Origin: an uncultured Anaerolineaceae bacterium
GTDB taxonomy: Bacteria > Chloroflexota > Anaerolineae > Anaerolineales > Anaerolineaceae
Length of the DNA stretch: 5,223 nucleotides
Direction: 5' to 3'
Assembly (NCBI GenBank): GCA_937907495.1
Contig: CALESS010000357.1
Span: 1 to 5,223 of the forward strand
Part shown: positions 1 to 5,223 of the stretch, in pieces
Numbering within the stretch: the stretch's first letter is position 1
How the letters are laid out: every line of letters begins with the position of its first letter
Notes under the pieces: model-generated
The model's input: only the letters and a program-made list of their open reading frames with translations
Database searches by the model: none
What the model was told of the DNA's origin: nothing
Made by a program: the position numbers and the translations under genes

Positions 1-2083
1 CAGCCGCATGACCCTGATTGAAAAAGTGGCCCAGTGTGAGCAGGCCTTCGTCCGCCCGGAGATGCGGGAGGATGTCAAGCAGCGCATCCGCCAGCATGGC
101 CTGGGTTCGCGCATTTTGACCGAATCCAACCTGGCGGGCTCGCTCACCCTGCGCATCGCCGAGGTGGAAGACCTGAACGAATTGCAGCGGGTGGCAGTGG
201 AGGAGAGCCGCCTTGGCATCCCCCTGCTCTATGGACGGGATGTGATCCACGGGCACCGCACCGTTTTTCCCATTCCCCTGGCCATGGCCGCAGCCTTTGA
301 CCCCGCCGCCGTGGAGGAGGCTTTCGCCATCGCAGCCCGCGAATCTTCCGCGGTGGGAGTGCACTGGTCGTTCGCACCCATGCTGGATATCGCCCGGGAT
401 GCCCGCTGGGGACGCATCATCGAGGGTTTCGGGGAAGATCCCTGGCTGGCGGCGCGCCTGGCAGAAGCGGCTGTCCGTGGCTTCCAGGGGCAATTGACCC
501 CGGAGGGCTATTACACCGCCGGGCATATCCTGGCTTGCGCCAAGCATTACATTGGCTACGGCGCGGCCGAGGGCGGCCGTGATTACAATACTTCCGAAAT
601 CAGTGACAATACCCTGCGCAATATCTACCTGCCCTCCTTTAAGGCCGCTGTGCGGGCCGGGGTGGGCAGTGTCATGTCGGCTTTTGAAGATCTCAATGGT
701 GAATCCGCGTCCAGCAGCCATTACCTGCTGACGGAGCTTCTCAAAGAGGAACTGGGCTTTGAGGGCTTCATCGTCAGCGATTGGGGTTCAATCAGTGATC
801 TGATCACCCACCGCCTGGCTGCCGATGAGCGCGAGGCCGCCCACCTGGGGATGCAGGCCGGGGTGGATATGGACATGTGCAGTCCGTGCTATCCCCGCCA
901 CCTGGGGGAACTGGTGGCACAGGGAGAGATCCAGCTGGAGCGGCTGGATGATGCCGTGCGCCGCATCCTGACTGCCAAATTCCAATTGGGTCTGTTTGAG
1001 CATCCCTACACCCCTGCCCCTGTTCAGACTGAAGAAACCCTGCGCAGCCACATGGCCGCAACCCGCCGCACCGCGGCCCGCAGTATGGTGCTGCTGCAAA
1101 ACAACGGCCTGCTTCCCCTGGCCAAAACAGGGCAACGGCTGGCGGTGGTCGGGCCTTTCGCCGATCAGCGCCGCCCCTTGCTCGGGTCGTGGATCAACGA
1201 TGGTGTGCCGGAGGAAACGGCCACCCTGGTGGAGGCGGTGCGGGCTGCCTGTCCGCAGGCCGAAGTCTGGACGGCGCCCTCCGCTTTGAATGACGAAATC
1301 CTGGATACAGCCTTCCGGGCAGATGTGGTGATTTTGGCGGTGGGGGAGTCCAATAACCGCAACGGTGAGAATAGCTGCGTGGCGGATCTCCGTCTGCCTG
1401 CCGGGCAGGAGGAGTTGATCCGGGCGGTGGCAGGCCTTGGTAAACCGCTGGTGTTGGTGGTTTTCTCCGGCCGGCCGCTGGTGCTGACGGATATCGTGCG
1501 CTACACAGATGCCATCCTCTACGCCTGGCATCCCGGAACCATGGGTGCCCACGCCGCGGCGGACCTGTTATTTGGAGATGTCAACCCTTCCGGCCGCCTG
1601 CCAGTCAGCTTCCCGCGCCATACAGGCCAGGTGCCGATCCATTACAACCCAAAATCCACTGGCCGCTGGGTGACCCCCTACCACGATCTCCCTTCCACGC
1701 CGCTCTACCCCTTTGGCTACGGTCTCAGTTATACCCACTTTGAATTCGAAGATCTGCAGCTTCCCGCGGAAATTGCACTCGGCCAGCCGGTAAGAGTCTC
1801 CGCGCGGGTCACCAATGGGGGCAGGCGGGCCGGTGAGGTGGTTGTGCAGTGTTACCTGCAAGATTGCGTCTCCCGCACCACCCGCCCGGTGCGCGAGTTG
1901 AAGGGCTTCCAACGCATCGCTTTGCAACCCGGGGAAAGCCGGCGGGTGGAATTCAACCTCGGTTTGGAGGAGCTTTCATACTATGGGCCGGGTGGTCAGT
2001 GGGTTTGCGACCCGGGGGATTTCAAAGTGTGGGTGGGAGGGGATAGTGATGCCAGCCTGGAGGGTACCATCCGCCTGCGCTAA
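1..2083 (+). CDS. bglX: GH3 beta-glucosidase, BglX type (5' end outside window)
   Basis: Glycoside hydrolase family 3 enzyme, expected to release glucose or a related sugar from the non-reducing end of beta-glucosides by a retaining mechanism. Residues are numbered from the ATG at 8. The layout follows E. coli BglX: DVIHG at 78-82, RWGR...GFGEDP around 133-145, KHYIGYG at 179-185, GGRDYN at 189-194, and FIVSDWG at 254-260 with nucleophile D258. A C-terminal alpha/beta domain carries E447 and E454. E454 is the likely acid/base, because the seven-residue spacing from the GE glutamate matches BglX. PSGRLPVSFP and YPFGYGLSYT follow, then a fibronectin-III-like domain (about 595-680) with the ELKGFQRIALQPGES signature. 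The frame is open to the left edge, and the codons before the ATG read S-R, giving SRMTLIEKVAQ, the usual GH3 N-terminal motif. The true start and any signal peptide therefore lie upstream. Exact substrate (beta-glucoside, xyloside or other) cannot be read from the sequence. Confidence 0.95.
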   Translation, partial: SRMTLIEKVAQCEQAFVRPEMREDVKQRIRQHGLGSRILTESNLAGSLTLRIAEVEDLNELQRVAVEESRLGIPLLYGRDVIHGHRTVFPIPLAMAAAFDPAAVEEAFAIAARESSAVGVHWSFAPMLDIARDARWGRIIEGFGEDPWLAARLAEAAVRGFQGQLTPEGYYTAGHILACAKHYIGYGAAEGGRDYNTSEISDNTLRNIYLPSFKAAVRAGVGSVMSAFEDLNGESASSSHYLLTELLKEELGFEGFIVSDWGSISDLITHRLAADEREAAHLGMQAGVDMDMCSPCYPRHLGELVAQGEIQLERLDDAVRRILTAKFQLGLFEHPYTPAPVQTEETLRSHMAATRRTAARSMVLLQNNGLLPLAKTGQRLAVVGPFADQRRPLLGSWINDGVPEETATLVEAVRAACPQAEVWTAPSALNDEILDTAFRADVVILAVGESNNRNGENSCVADLRLPAGQEELIRAVAGLGKPLVLVVFSGRPLVLTDIVRYTDAILYAWHPGTMGAHAAADLLFGDVNPSGRLPVSFPRHTGQVPIHYNPKSTGRWVTPYHDLPSTPLYPFGYGLSYTHFEFEDLQLPAEIALGQPVRVSARVTNGGRRAGEVVVQCYLQDCVSRTTRPVRELKGFQRIALQPGESRRVEFNLGLEELSYYGPGGQWVCDPGDFKVWVGGDSDASLEGTIRLR

Positions 2084-2589
2084 CGGTAAAACAGGATGCC
2101 AGTGACGGCTGCCAGGGCCAGGATGACAATCACCGGCACCTTTTTGCTTAGCACCAGGCCGAGCGCCGCCAGGCAGATGATCACATCCAGCCAACTTCGG
2201 ATGGCAGATTGTCCCAACCCCCACAGGGTTCCGAGTGTCAGTCCGATGATGCCCAGCATCAGACCGCGCGTCAGGCGGGGTACCACGGGCAGCTTCTCGA
2301 TGCGATTGTAGAATGTGCTCACCACCAGGATGAGCAATGGCGGCAGGCTGAGCGCAACCAGGGCGAGCAATGAGCCGAGCGGACCAAACGCCAGGTATCC
2401 CAGGCTCAAGCTCCACAGGCCGCTCGGGCCGGGGCTGAGCTGACCGACGGCGATGGCGGTGAGAAAATCGGCTTCGCCTACCCAACCCAGGGCCAGCAAA
2501 TCCTTGTGCAAGAAGGGCAGATTGCCCATGCCGCCAAAGGAAAGCAGCGAAGCTTTCAAGAAAATCCAAAAGAACAGCAGCAGGTTCAT
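2080..2589 (-). CDS. chrA: CHR-family (chromate transporter-like) protein, short form, downstream half of pair
   Basis: A 169-residue integral membrane protein of the CHR (ChrA-like) family, short-chain type with a single CHR domain. The signature is near the N-terminus: SFGGMGNLP at 17-25, then GW and DFLTAIAVGQLSPGPSG at 41-57, GY at 64-65 and a LSLPP segment at 80-84. Hydrophobic stretches fill most of the rest, and the protein ends in a short LFYR tail. The start is set at 2589 because its ATG overlaps the TGA of the upstream CHR gene (ATGA, 2589-2586) and puts the family motif at the usual distance from the N-terminus. A longer in-frame ATG at 2745 would add 52 residues, low in hydrophobicity and rich in Gly/Arg/Pro, from inside the upstream gene. 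Translation is probably coupled. Short CHR proteins are known to work as pairs with complementary halves. The family exports chromate in some members, but the substrate here is unproven. The TAG stop overlaps the convergent GH3 stop. Confidence 0.88.
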   Translation of the reverse strand: MNLLLFFWIFLKASLLSFGGMGNLPFLHKDLLALGWVGEADFLTAIAVGQLSPGPSGLWSLSLGYLAFGPLGSLLALVALSLPPLLILVVSTFYNRIEKLPVVPRLTRGLMLGIIGLTLGTLWGLGQSAIRSWLDVIICLAALGLVLSKKVPVIVILALAAVTGILFYR

Positions 2590-3236
2590 TGTTGCCTGCT
2601 TTGCGCTGCGGAGGGGGGAGGAACCGGCAGGAAGGTCAGGGTGAGGGCGGTCAGCCCGGCTGCAATCAACATAATCCACAGCGGAGAAGACCAGCCCAAC
2701 GCCATGACCGCCGCGCCTGCCGCCACCACCAGCGCTTGCAGCCAAAAGCGGATGCGGCCTTCCTTGCGGGCCGCCTTAAAGACCGGCACCCCCAGGTTGG
2801 AACTCATTGCAAGTGAAAGGCCGATTGTAGCCGGTAAAATACCCCGCATGGCAGAGCGAATCACCGGTAAATCTTTATACAGGCTATAAAAAGCCGTCAT
2901 CAGCAGGGTCACCAGCGCACTGGGCACCAACAGACCGCTGCAGGCAACCGCCACCCCGGCCCAGCCCCGCAGTTTGCGGCCAACCAATATTGTCAACTTA
3001 ATCAGGTTGATGCCCGGCGAGATCTGGCAGATGGCCCACTGGGTGATAAACTCCTCGTCCGTCATCCAGCCATGCTTCATGCAGGCTTCGTAGAGCAGTA
3101 AAAACGTGGCTGAACCACCGCCAAAGGATTGCAGACCGATTAGCAGGAAGGTGGAGAAGATGCGCCCCAGGGTGGGTGGGGATGCGGGTTGTAAACTGGA
3201 TGAATTTGCCGGGCGGGCAGGCTTTTTGCTTGACAT
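2586..3236 (-). CDS. chrA: CHR-family (chromate transporter-like) protein, short form, upstream half of pair
   Basis: A 216-residue membrane protein and first gene of the leftward CHR pair. After a hydrophilic N-terminal extension of about 24 residues rich in Ser, Pro, Ala and Lys comes the CHR domain: QSFGGGSATFLLLYE at 36-50, HGWMTDEEFITQWAICQISPGINL at 55-78 (cited as landmarks W57, E61-E62, S73-P74-G75), GRKLRGWAG at 86-94 and GLLVPSA at 101-107. Further hydrophobic segments lie at about 133-147, 165-182 and 185-205, and the C-terminus is Pro-rich. The second motif reads SPGIN where classical ChrA proteins have PGPN/PGPS, so this is a divergent member. It shares FGG and SPG motifs with the downstream gene, as expected for halves that arose by duplication. 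The ATG at 3236 is the only ATG before the first membrane segment; no clear Shine-Dalgarno precedes it, and a TATAAT lies only 9 bases upstream. Transport of chromate, sulfate or another anion cannot be decided from sequence. Confidence 0.88.
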   Translation of the reverse strand: MSSKKPARPANSSSLQPASPPTLGRIFSTFLLIGLQSFGGGSATFLLLYEACMKHGWMTDEEFITQWAICQISPGINLIKLTILVGRKLRGWAGVAVACSGLLVPSALVTLLMTAFYSLYKDLPVIRSAMRGILPATIGLSLAMSSNLGVPVFKAARKEGRIRFWLQALVVAAGAAVMALGWSSPLWIMLIAAGLTALTLTFLPVPPPSAAQSRQQ

Positions 3237-3245
3237 GGTGGTTCG

Positions 3246-3251
3246 ATTATA
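3246..3251 (-). promoter_or_regulatory. candidate -10 box (TATAAT) for the CHR pair
   Basis: On the minus strand 3251 to 3246 reads TATAAT, a perfect sigma-70-type -10 hexamer, 9 bases before the CHR start codon at 3236. Transcription would begin at about 3239-3237, giving a leaderless or nearly leaderless mRNA. This agrees with the lack of a Shine-Dalgarno before that ATG. The -35 position at 17-base spacing reads AGGAAA, a poor match, so the promoter call is tentative. Confidence 0.35.
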
Positions 3252-3273
3252 CTTTCAGAATTGCTTTTTTTCC

Positions 3274-3284
3274 TGTGGTACAAT
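3274..3284 (+). promoter_or_regulatory. candidate extended -10 promoter for the Trm112-like/LCP unit
   Basis: The stretch TGTGGTACAAT contains a TACAAT -10 hexamer (3279-3284) preceded by TGTGG, matching the extended -10 form TGn-TATAAT. No good -35 is visible at 16-18 bases, but extended -10 promoters can work without one. Transcription would start near 3291 and give a leader of about 98 bases ahead of the ATG at 3389, containing both stem-loops listed below. Confidence 0.4.
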
Positions 3285-3296
3285 TACCGCGTTCTT

Positions 3297-3320
3297 GCAA
3301 AAACCTGGCCGGAATTTTGC
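3297..3320 (+). promoter_or_regulatory. stem-loop at the start of the Trm112-like gene leader
   Basis: GCAAAA (3297-3302) is the inverse complement of TTTTGC (3315-3320). Inside, CC (3304-3305) can pair with GG (3311-3312) across a five-base loop, with unpaired A residues between the two helices. It sits immediately downstream of the candidate rightward promoter, so it is either an RNA leader structure or an inverted-repeat operator. No regulator or riboswitch class is recognised. Confidence 0.3.
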
Positions 3321-3336
3321 GGCTGATGATTGCAGT

Positions 3337-3359
3337 GGCAGAGCCTTTTTTGCTCCGCC
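3337..3359 (+). promoter_or_regulatory. second leader stem-loop with T-rich loop
   Basis: GGCAGAGC (3337-3344) pairs with GCTCCGCC (3352-3359) in seven of eight positions, the only mismatch being A3340 against C3356. The loop is CTTTTTT. Because the T run lies in the loop rather than after the stem, this is not an intrinsic terminator in the rightward direction. It ends 17 bases before the Shine-Dalgarno of the Trm112-like gene. Confidence 0.3.
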
Positions 3360-3376
3360 GTGGCGAACGATCAAAC

Positions 3377-3382
3377 AAGGAG
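3377..3382 (+). promoter_or_regulatory. ribosome binding site of the Trm112-like gene
   Basis: AAGGAG lies six bases before the ATG at 3389. This strong Shine-Dalgarno decides the start codon: earlier in-frame ATGs, including the one at 3176, have no such site and would add residues unrelated to the family. Confidence 0.85.
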
Positions 3383-3388
3383 TGGCTG

Positions 3389-3610
3389 ATGGTGGACCCA
3401 AAATTACTGGAAATCTTGCGCTGCCCGGCGTGTGTACGGGAAAAATCCGGCCGATTGACGCTTATCAAGGATTCCTGGCTGGTCTGCACGGATTGCAGCC
3501 GGAAATATCCGATTGTCGAGGACATCCCCGTGATGTTGATTGACGAGGGCGATAAGTGGGTTGACACCGCCGCGGATGCCCTGCCTGTTCCTCCACCCCG
3601 GCCCAATTAA
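3389..3610 (+). CDS. Trm112-like / UPF0434 (YcaR) family zinc-ribbon protein
   Basis: A 73-residue protein of the Trm112-like family (E. coli YcaR type). The family pattern is plain: MVDPKLLEILRCPAC at 1-15, a short variable strand, LVCTDCSRKYPIVEDIPVML at 31-50, then an acidic IDEGDKW segment. C12, C15, C33 and C36 form two CxxC pairs that should bind one zinc ion. Eukaryotic and archaeal Trm112 activates SAM-dependent methyltransferases that modify tRNA, rRNA and release factors. In bacteria the role is less settled; in E. coli ycaR lies between lpxK and kdsB, genes of envelope biosynthesis. The last dozen residues are Pro-rich and outside the core domain. The start follows from the AAGGAG site. 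The LCP gene follows after 48 bases on the same strand with no terminator between, so co-transcription is likely. The methyltransferase partner, if any, is not in this window. Confidence 0.88.
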   Translation: MVDPKLLEILRCPACVREKSGRLTLIKDSWLVCTDCSRKYPIVEDIPVMLIDEGDKWVDTAADALPVPPPRPN

Positions 3611-3635
3611 CCCAAAAATAGAACGGCCGGTGGAA

Positions 3636-3666
3636 CGGATATTGCATCCCTTCGGGGTATGATCCG
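3636..3666 (+). promoter_or_regulatory. UUCG-capped hairpin covering the first LCP start codon
   Basis: CGGAT (3636-3640) can pair with ATCCG (3662-3666), CAT (3645-3647) with the ATG at 3659-3661, and CCC (3648-3650) with GGG (3655-3657). The cap is the very stable cUUCGg tetraloop, with a four-base bulge on the left arm and one unpaired T on the right. The only purine-rich stretch close to this ATG (GGGG at 3654-3657) is also inside the structure. It may limit initiation at 3659, or it may indicate that translation begins downstream at 3704. There is no T tract, so it is not an intrinsic terminator. Confidence 0.35.
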
Positions 3667-5119
3667 CTATACGCTTCCTTCCACCTCCCGTACCCCAAGA
3701 CGAATGGCTCGTACTCCCATGCGCTCTCAACAACCTACCCGCTCCAGGCTCGATCGGCTGACGATTATCCTGCTGGTGGCTTTTGTCGTGGTCGCCGTAA
3801 TCACGGCTTTTGTCGCTTTCCGCATGATCCGTAACCTGATCCTGACCAATGACACTTTCAATTTACCCGGTGTTGCCATCAAAGATCCCGGCAGCCCGGG
3901 CATTTCTACGGACCCGGCCCCCGTCACCGGGCCGCTGCAGGCGCCGGATGGCCCCACCCCCCAACCCTGGGATGGCGTCAACCGCGTCAATGTGCTGGTG
4001 ATGGGCCTGGATTTCCGGGATTGGGAAGCGGGGGATTACCCGCGCACCGATACCATGATCCTCTTCTCACTGGATCCGGTCAGCAAGACGGCTGGCTTCA
4101 TGTCCATCCCGCGCGATATGTGGGTCAACATTCCCGGCTTTGATTATGCCAAGATCAACACTGCCTATTACCTGGGGGAAGCCTACAAACTCCCGGGCGG
4201 CGGCCCGGCCCTGGCCATTCAAACGGTGGAAAACTTCCTCGGCATCCCGATTAACTATTACGCCCAGGTGGATTTTTATGCCTTCGAAAAATTCATTGAT
4301 GAATTGGGCGGCATCGAGGTGGATGTTCCCGCCGAAATCGTCGTGGACCCACTCGGCAAGCACAACACCACCACCCTGCAACCTGGCAGGCAATTGTTGG
4401 ATGGCCCGGTAGCCCTGGCTTATGCCCGCAACCGTTACACCGATGGCGGAGATTTCGACCGGGCAGCCCGCCAGCAGCAGGTGGTCCTTTCCATTATGGA
4501 TCGCATCACCAGCCTGAACATGCTTCCCCGGCTGATCGCCCGCTCGGGCGCTCTTTACCAGGAGCTTTCGGACGGTGTTCATACCAACCTGACCCTTCAA
4601 CAGGTCATTCAACTCGGATCGCTGGCCTTACAGGTGAAAAAGGAAAATATCCGCCACGGGGTCATCAGCCCGGGTTCGGTATATATGAGCAAATCGCCGG
4701 ATGGCCTGGATATCCTGATCCCGATCCCGGATGAAATCCGCTTGCTGCGGGATGAAATTTTCACCACGGGCGGGGCAGTCGGTCCGGCGGCCATCAGCGC
4801 GGATGTGGTTGAATTGGCCAAAGCCGAAGGGGCGCGCATATCCATCCAGAATGGCACTTACACCGCCGGCCTCGCCAGCCTGACCGCGGAGTACTTCCGA
4901 AGCCTGGGCCTGAACGTGGTTGAAGAAACCAATGCCGATGGCTATTACTCTACCAGCCGCATGTATATTTACAGTGGCAAGCCCTATACCTCGGATTATA
5001 TTTACGACATGTTCCAGATGCTGCCGGCCCAGGTGCTCACCCAGTACAACCCGGATGCCGGGATGGACATCGTGCTGATCCTCGGATCGGATTGGGAAAA
5101 GTCAAACCCGATGCCGTAG
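3659..5119 (+). CDS. LytR-CpsA-Psr (LCP) family protein with LytR_C domain
   Basis: A 486-residue membrane-anchored LCP protein. The family transfers polyprenyl-pyrophosphate-linked glycopolymers (teichoic acids, capsule, other wall polysaccharides) onto peptidoglycan on the outer face of the membrane. A basic N-terminus is followed by one membrane segment (about 34-55), then a Pro/Gly-rich linker (about 68-104). The LCP domain (about 108-285) shows YPRTDTMILFSLDP (R129, D131), MSIPRDMWV (R152, D153), KINTAYYLG, TVENFLGIPINYYAQVDF, ELGGIEVDVP, and LDGPVALAYARNRY with R257 and R259, then GDFDRAARQQQ (R268, R271). These include the Asp and Arg residues that hold the pyrophosphate and metal. A LytR_C domain follows (about 391-480, ISIQNGTYTAGLASLTAEYF onward). 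The start is uncertain: ATGs at 3659, 3704 and 3719 all keep the anchor, and none has a good Shine-Dalgarno. The gene is probably co-transcribed with the Trm112-like gene and ends at the terminator at 5165-5195. The glycopolymer substrate is unknown. Confidence 0.93.
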   Translation: MIRYTLPSTSRTPRRMARTPMRSQQPTRSRLDRLTIILLVAFVVVAVITAFVAFRMIRNLILTNDTFNLPGVAIKDPGSPGISTDPAPVTGPLQAPDGPTPQPWDGVNRVNVLVMGLDFRDWEAGDYPRTDTMILFSLDPVSKTAGFMSIPRDMWVNIPGFDYAKINTAYYLGEAYKLPGGGPALAIQTVENFLGIPINYYAQVDFYAFEKFIDELGGIEVDVPAEIVVDPLGKHNTTTLQPGRQLLDGPVALAYARNRYTDGGDFDRAARQQQVVLSIMDRITSLNMLPRLIARSGALYQELSDGVHTNLTLQQVIQLGSLALQVKKENIRHGVISPGSVYMSKSPDGLDILIPIPDEIRLLRDEIFTTGGAVGPAAISADVVELAKAEGARISIQNGTYTAGLASLTAEYFRSLGLNVVEETNADGYYSTSRMYIYSGKPYTSDYIYDMFQMLPAQVLTQYNPDAGMDIVLILGSDWEKSNPMP

Positions 5120-5164
5120 GGTTTCACCGCCCCGGCGCGGGGAATGGTTCACTCGAAAAAATCC

Positions 5165-5195
5165 AAAACGGAGCCTTGTGCAAGGCTCCGTTTTT
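5165..5195 (+). terminator. strong intrinsic terminator after the LCP gene
   Basis: A perfect nine-base-pair stem, CGGAGCCTT (5169-5177) with AAGGCTCCG (5182-5190), encloses the four-base loop GTGC and is followed by TTTTT (5191-5195). An A tract (5165-5168) precedes it, so the complementary strand also reads as stem plus T tract and it could terminate in both directions. It lies 45 bases after the LCP stop and marks the end of the rightward unit. Confidence 0.92.
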
Positions 5196-5223
5196 ATTGT
5201 ATTGTCCAACTTTATTGAAGAGC

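Noticed and set aside
788..1552. 254-codon open frame on the minus strand inside the GH3 gene
   Set aside because: The translation is rich in His, Gln, Gly and Arg with no family motif. It lies antisense to strongly conserved GH3 catalytic sequence and is a product of high-GC codon bias.
1976..2569. 197-codon minus-strand frame overlapping the downstream CHR gene
   Set aside because: It is a different frame of the same strand as a clear membrane transporter gene. The translation is low in hydrophobic segments and Arg/Pro/His-rich, as shadow frames are.
2590..2745. N-terminal extension of the downstream CHR protein from the ATG at 2745
   Set aside because: The added 52 residues lie wholly within the upstream CHR gene and resemble no CHR sequence. 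The ATGA overlap at 2586-2589 gives a better start.
2506..2889. 127-codon plus-strand frame opposite the CHR pair
   Set aside because: It is antisense to two conserved transporter genes, with no recognisable motif and no convincing ribosome binding site.
3230..3253. Plus-strand TTGACA (3230-3235) with TATACT (3248-3253) as a sigma-70 promoter
   Set aside because: The hexamers are separated by only 12 bases, well short of the 16-18 needed, and the TTGACA overlaps the CHR start codon. Probably coincidental.
3176..3388. Upstream extension of the Trm112-like protein by 71 residues
   Set aside because: It would run through the divergent promoter region and into the CHR start. The family starts at MVDPKLLEIL, preceded by AAGGAG at 3377-3382.
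4067..4612. 181-codon minus-strand frame inside the LCP gene
   Set aside because: It is antisense to the conserved LCP catalytic domain. The translation has no family signature and no supporting start signal.
5130..5142. GC hairpin after the LCP stop as a separate terminator
   Set aside because: It has a five-pair stem with a three-base loop but no T tract follows. The perfect stem at 5169-5190 with its T tract is the credible terminator.
1..5223. CRISPR arrays, insertion sequences, tRNA/rRNA genes, phage or defence genes
   Set aside because: Reading both strands showed no spaced direct repeats, transposase motifs, tRNA-like cloverleaf or defence-type domains. Nearly all of the window is accounted for by five conserved genes.

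Overview
The window is ordinary protein-coding DNA, GC-rich by eye (about 60%), with five recognisable genes, short intergenic gaps and one clear terminator. The mix of genes suggests a heterotrophic, sugar-degrading bacterium with a Gram-positive-type (LCP-containing) envelope. These are a BglX-type GH3 glycosidase, a pair of short divergent CHR (ChrA-like) transporters, a Trm112-like zinc protein and a LytR-CpsA-Psr protein with a LytR_C tail. An anaerobic Chloroflexota lineage (Anaerolineae-like) is my best guess. That is inference from gene content and style; no taxonomic marker is present.

Layout. 1-2083 (+): the 3' part of a GH3 beta-glucosidase gene. The reading frame runs off the left edge, and the ATG at 8 is almost certainly internal. 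2080-3236 (-): a two-gene CHR operon. The upstream gene (3236-2586) and downstream gene (2589-2080) share an ATGA stop/start overlap, and the downstream gene's stop overlaps the GH3 stop convergently. 3237-3388: a divergent intergenic region holding candidate promoters in both directions and two stem-loops in the leader of the next gene. 3389-3610 (+): a 73-residue Trm112/UPF0434-family zinc-ribbon protein with a strong Shine-Dalgarno. 3611-3658: a 48-base gap containing one arm of a UUCG-capped hairpin that covers the annotated LCP start codon. 3659-5119 (+): an LCP-LytR_C membrane-anchored envelope enzyme. 5120-5223: a strong intrinsic terminator (5165-5195), then nothing recognisable.

How the genes relate. 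There are probably two transcription units diverging from 3237-3388: the CHR pair leftward, and Trm112-like plus LCP rightward to the terminator. The GH3 gene belongs to a third unit starting left of the window and collides tail-to-tail with the CHR pair with no terminator between them. The Trm112-LCP linkage hints at an envelope-related unit, but no functional link is demonstrated.

I found no CRISPR array, mobile element, tRNA, rRNA or unknown multi-gene system. The points worth a second look are small-scale: the overlaps, the structured leaders and a substitution near the GH3 acid/base residue.
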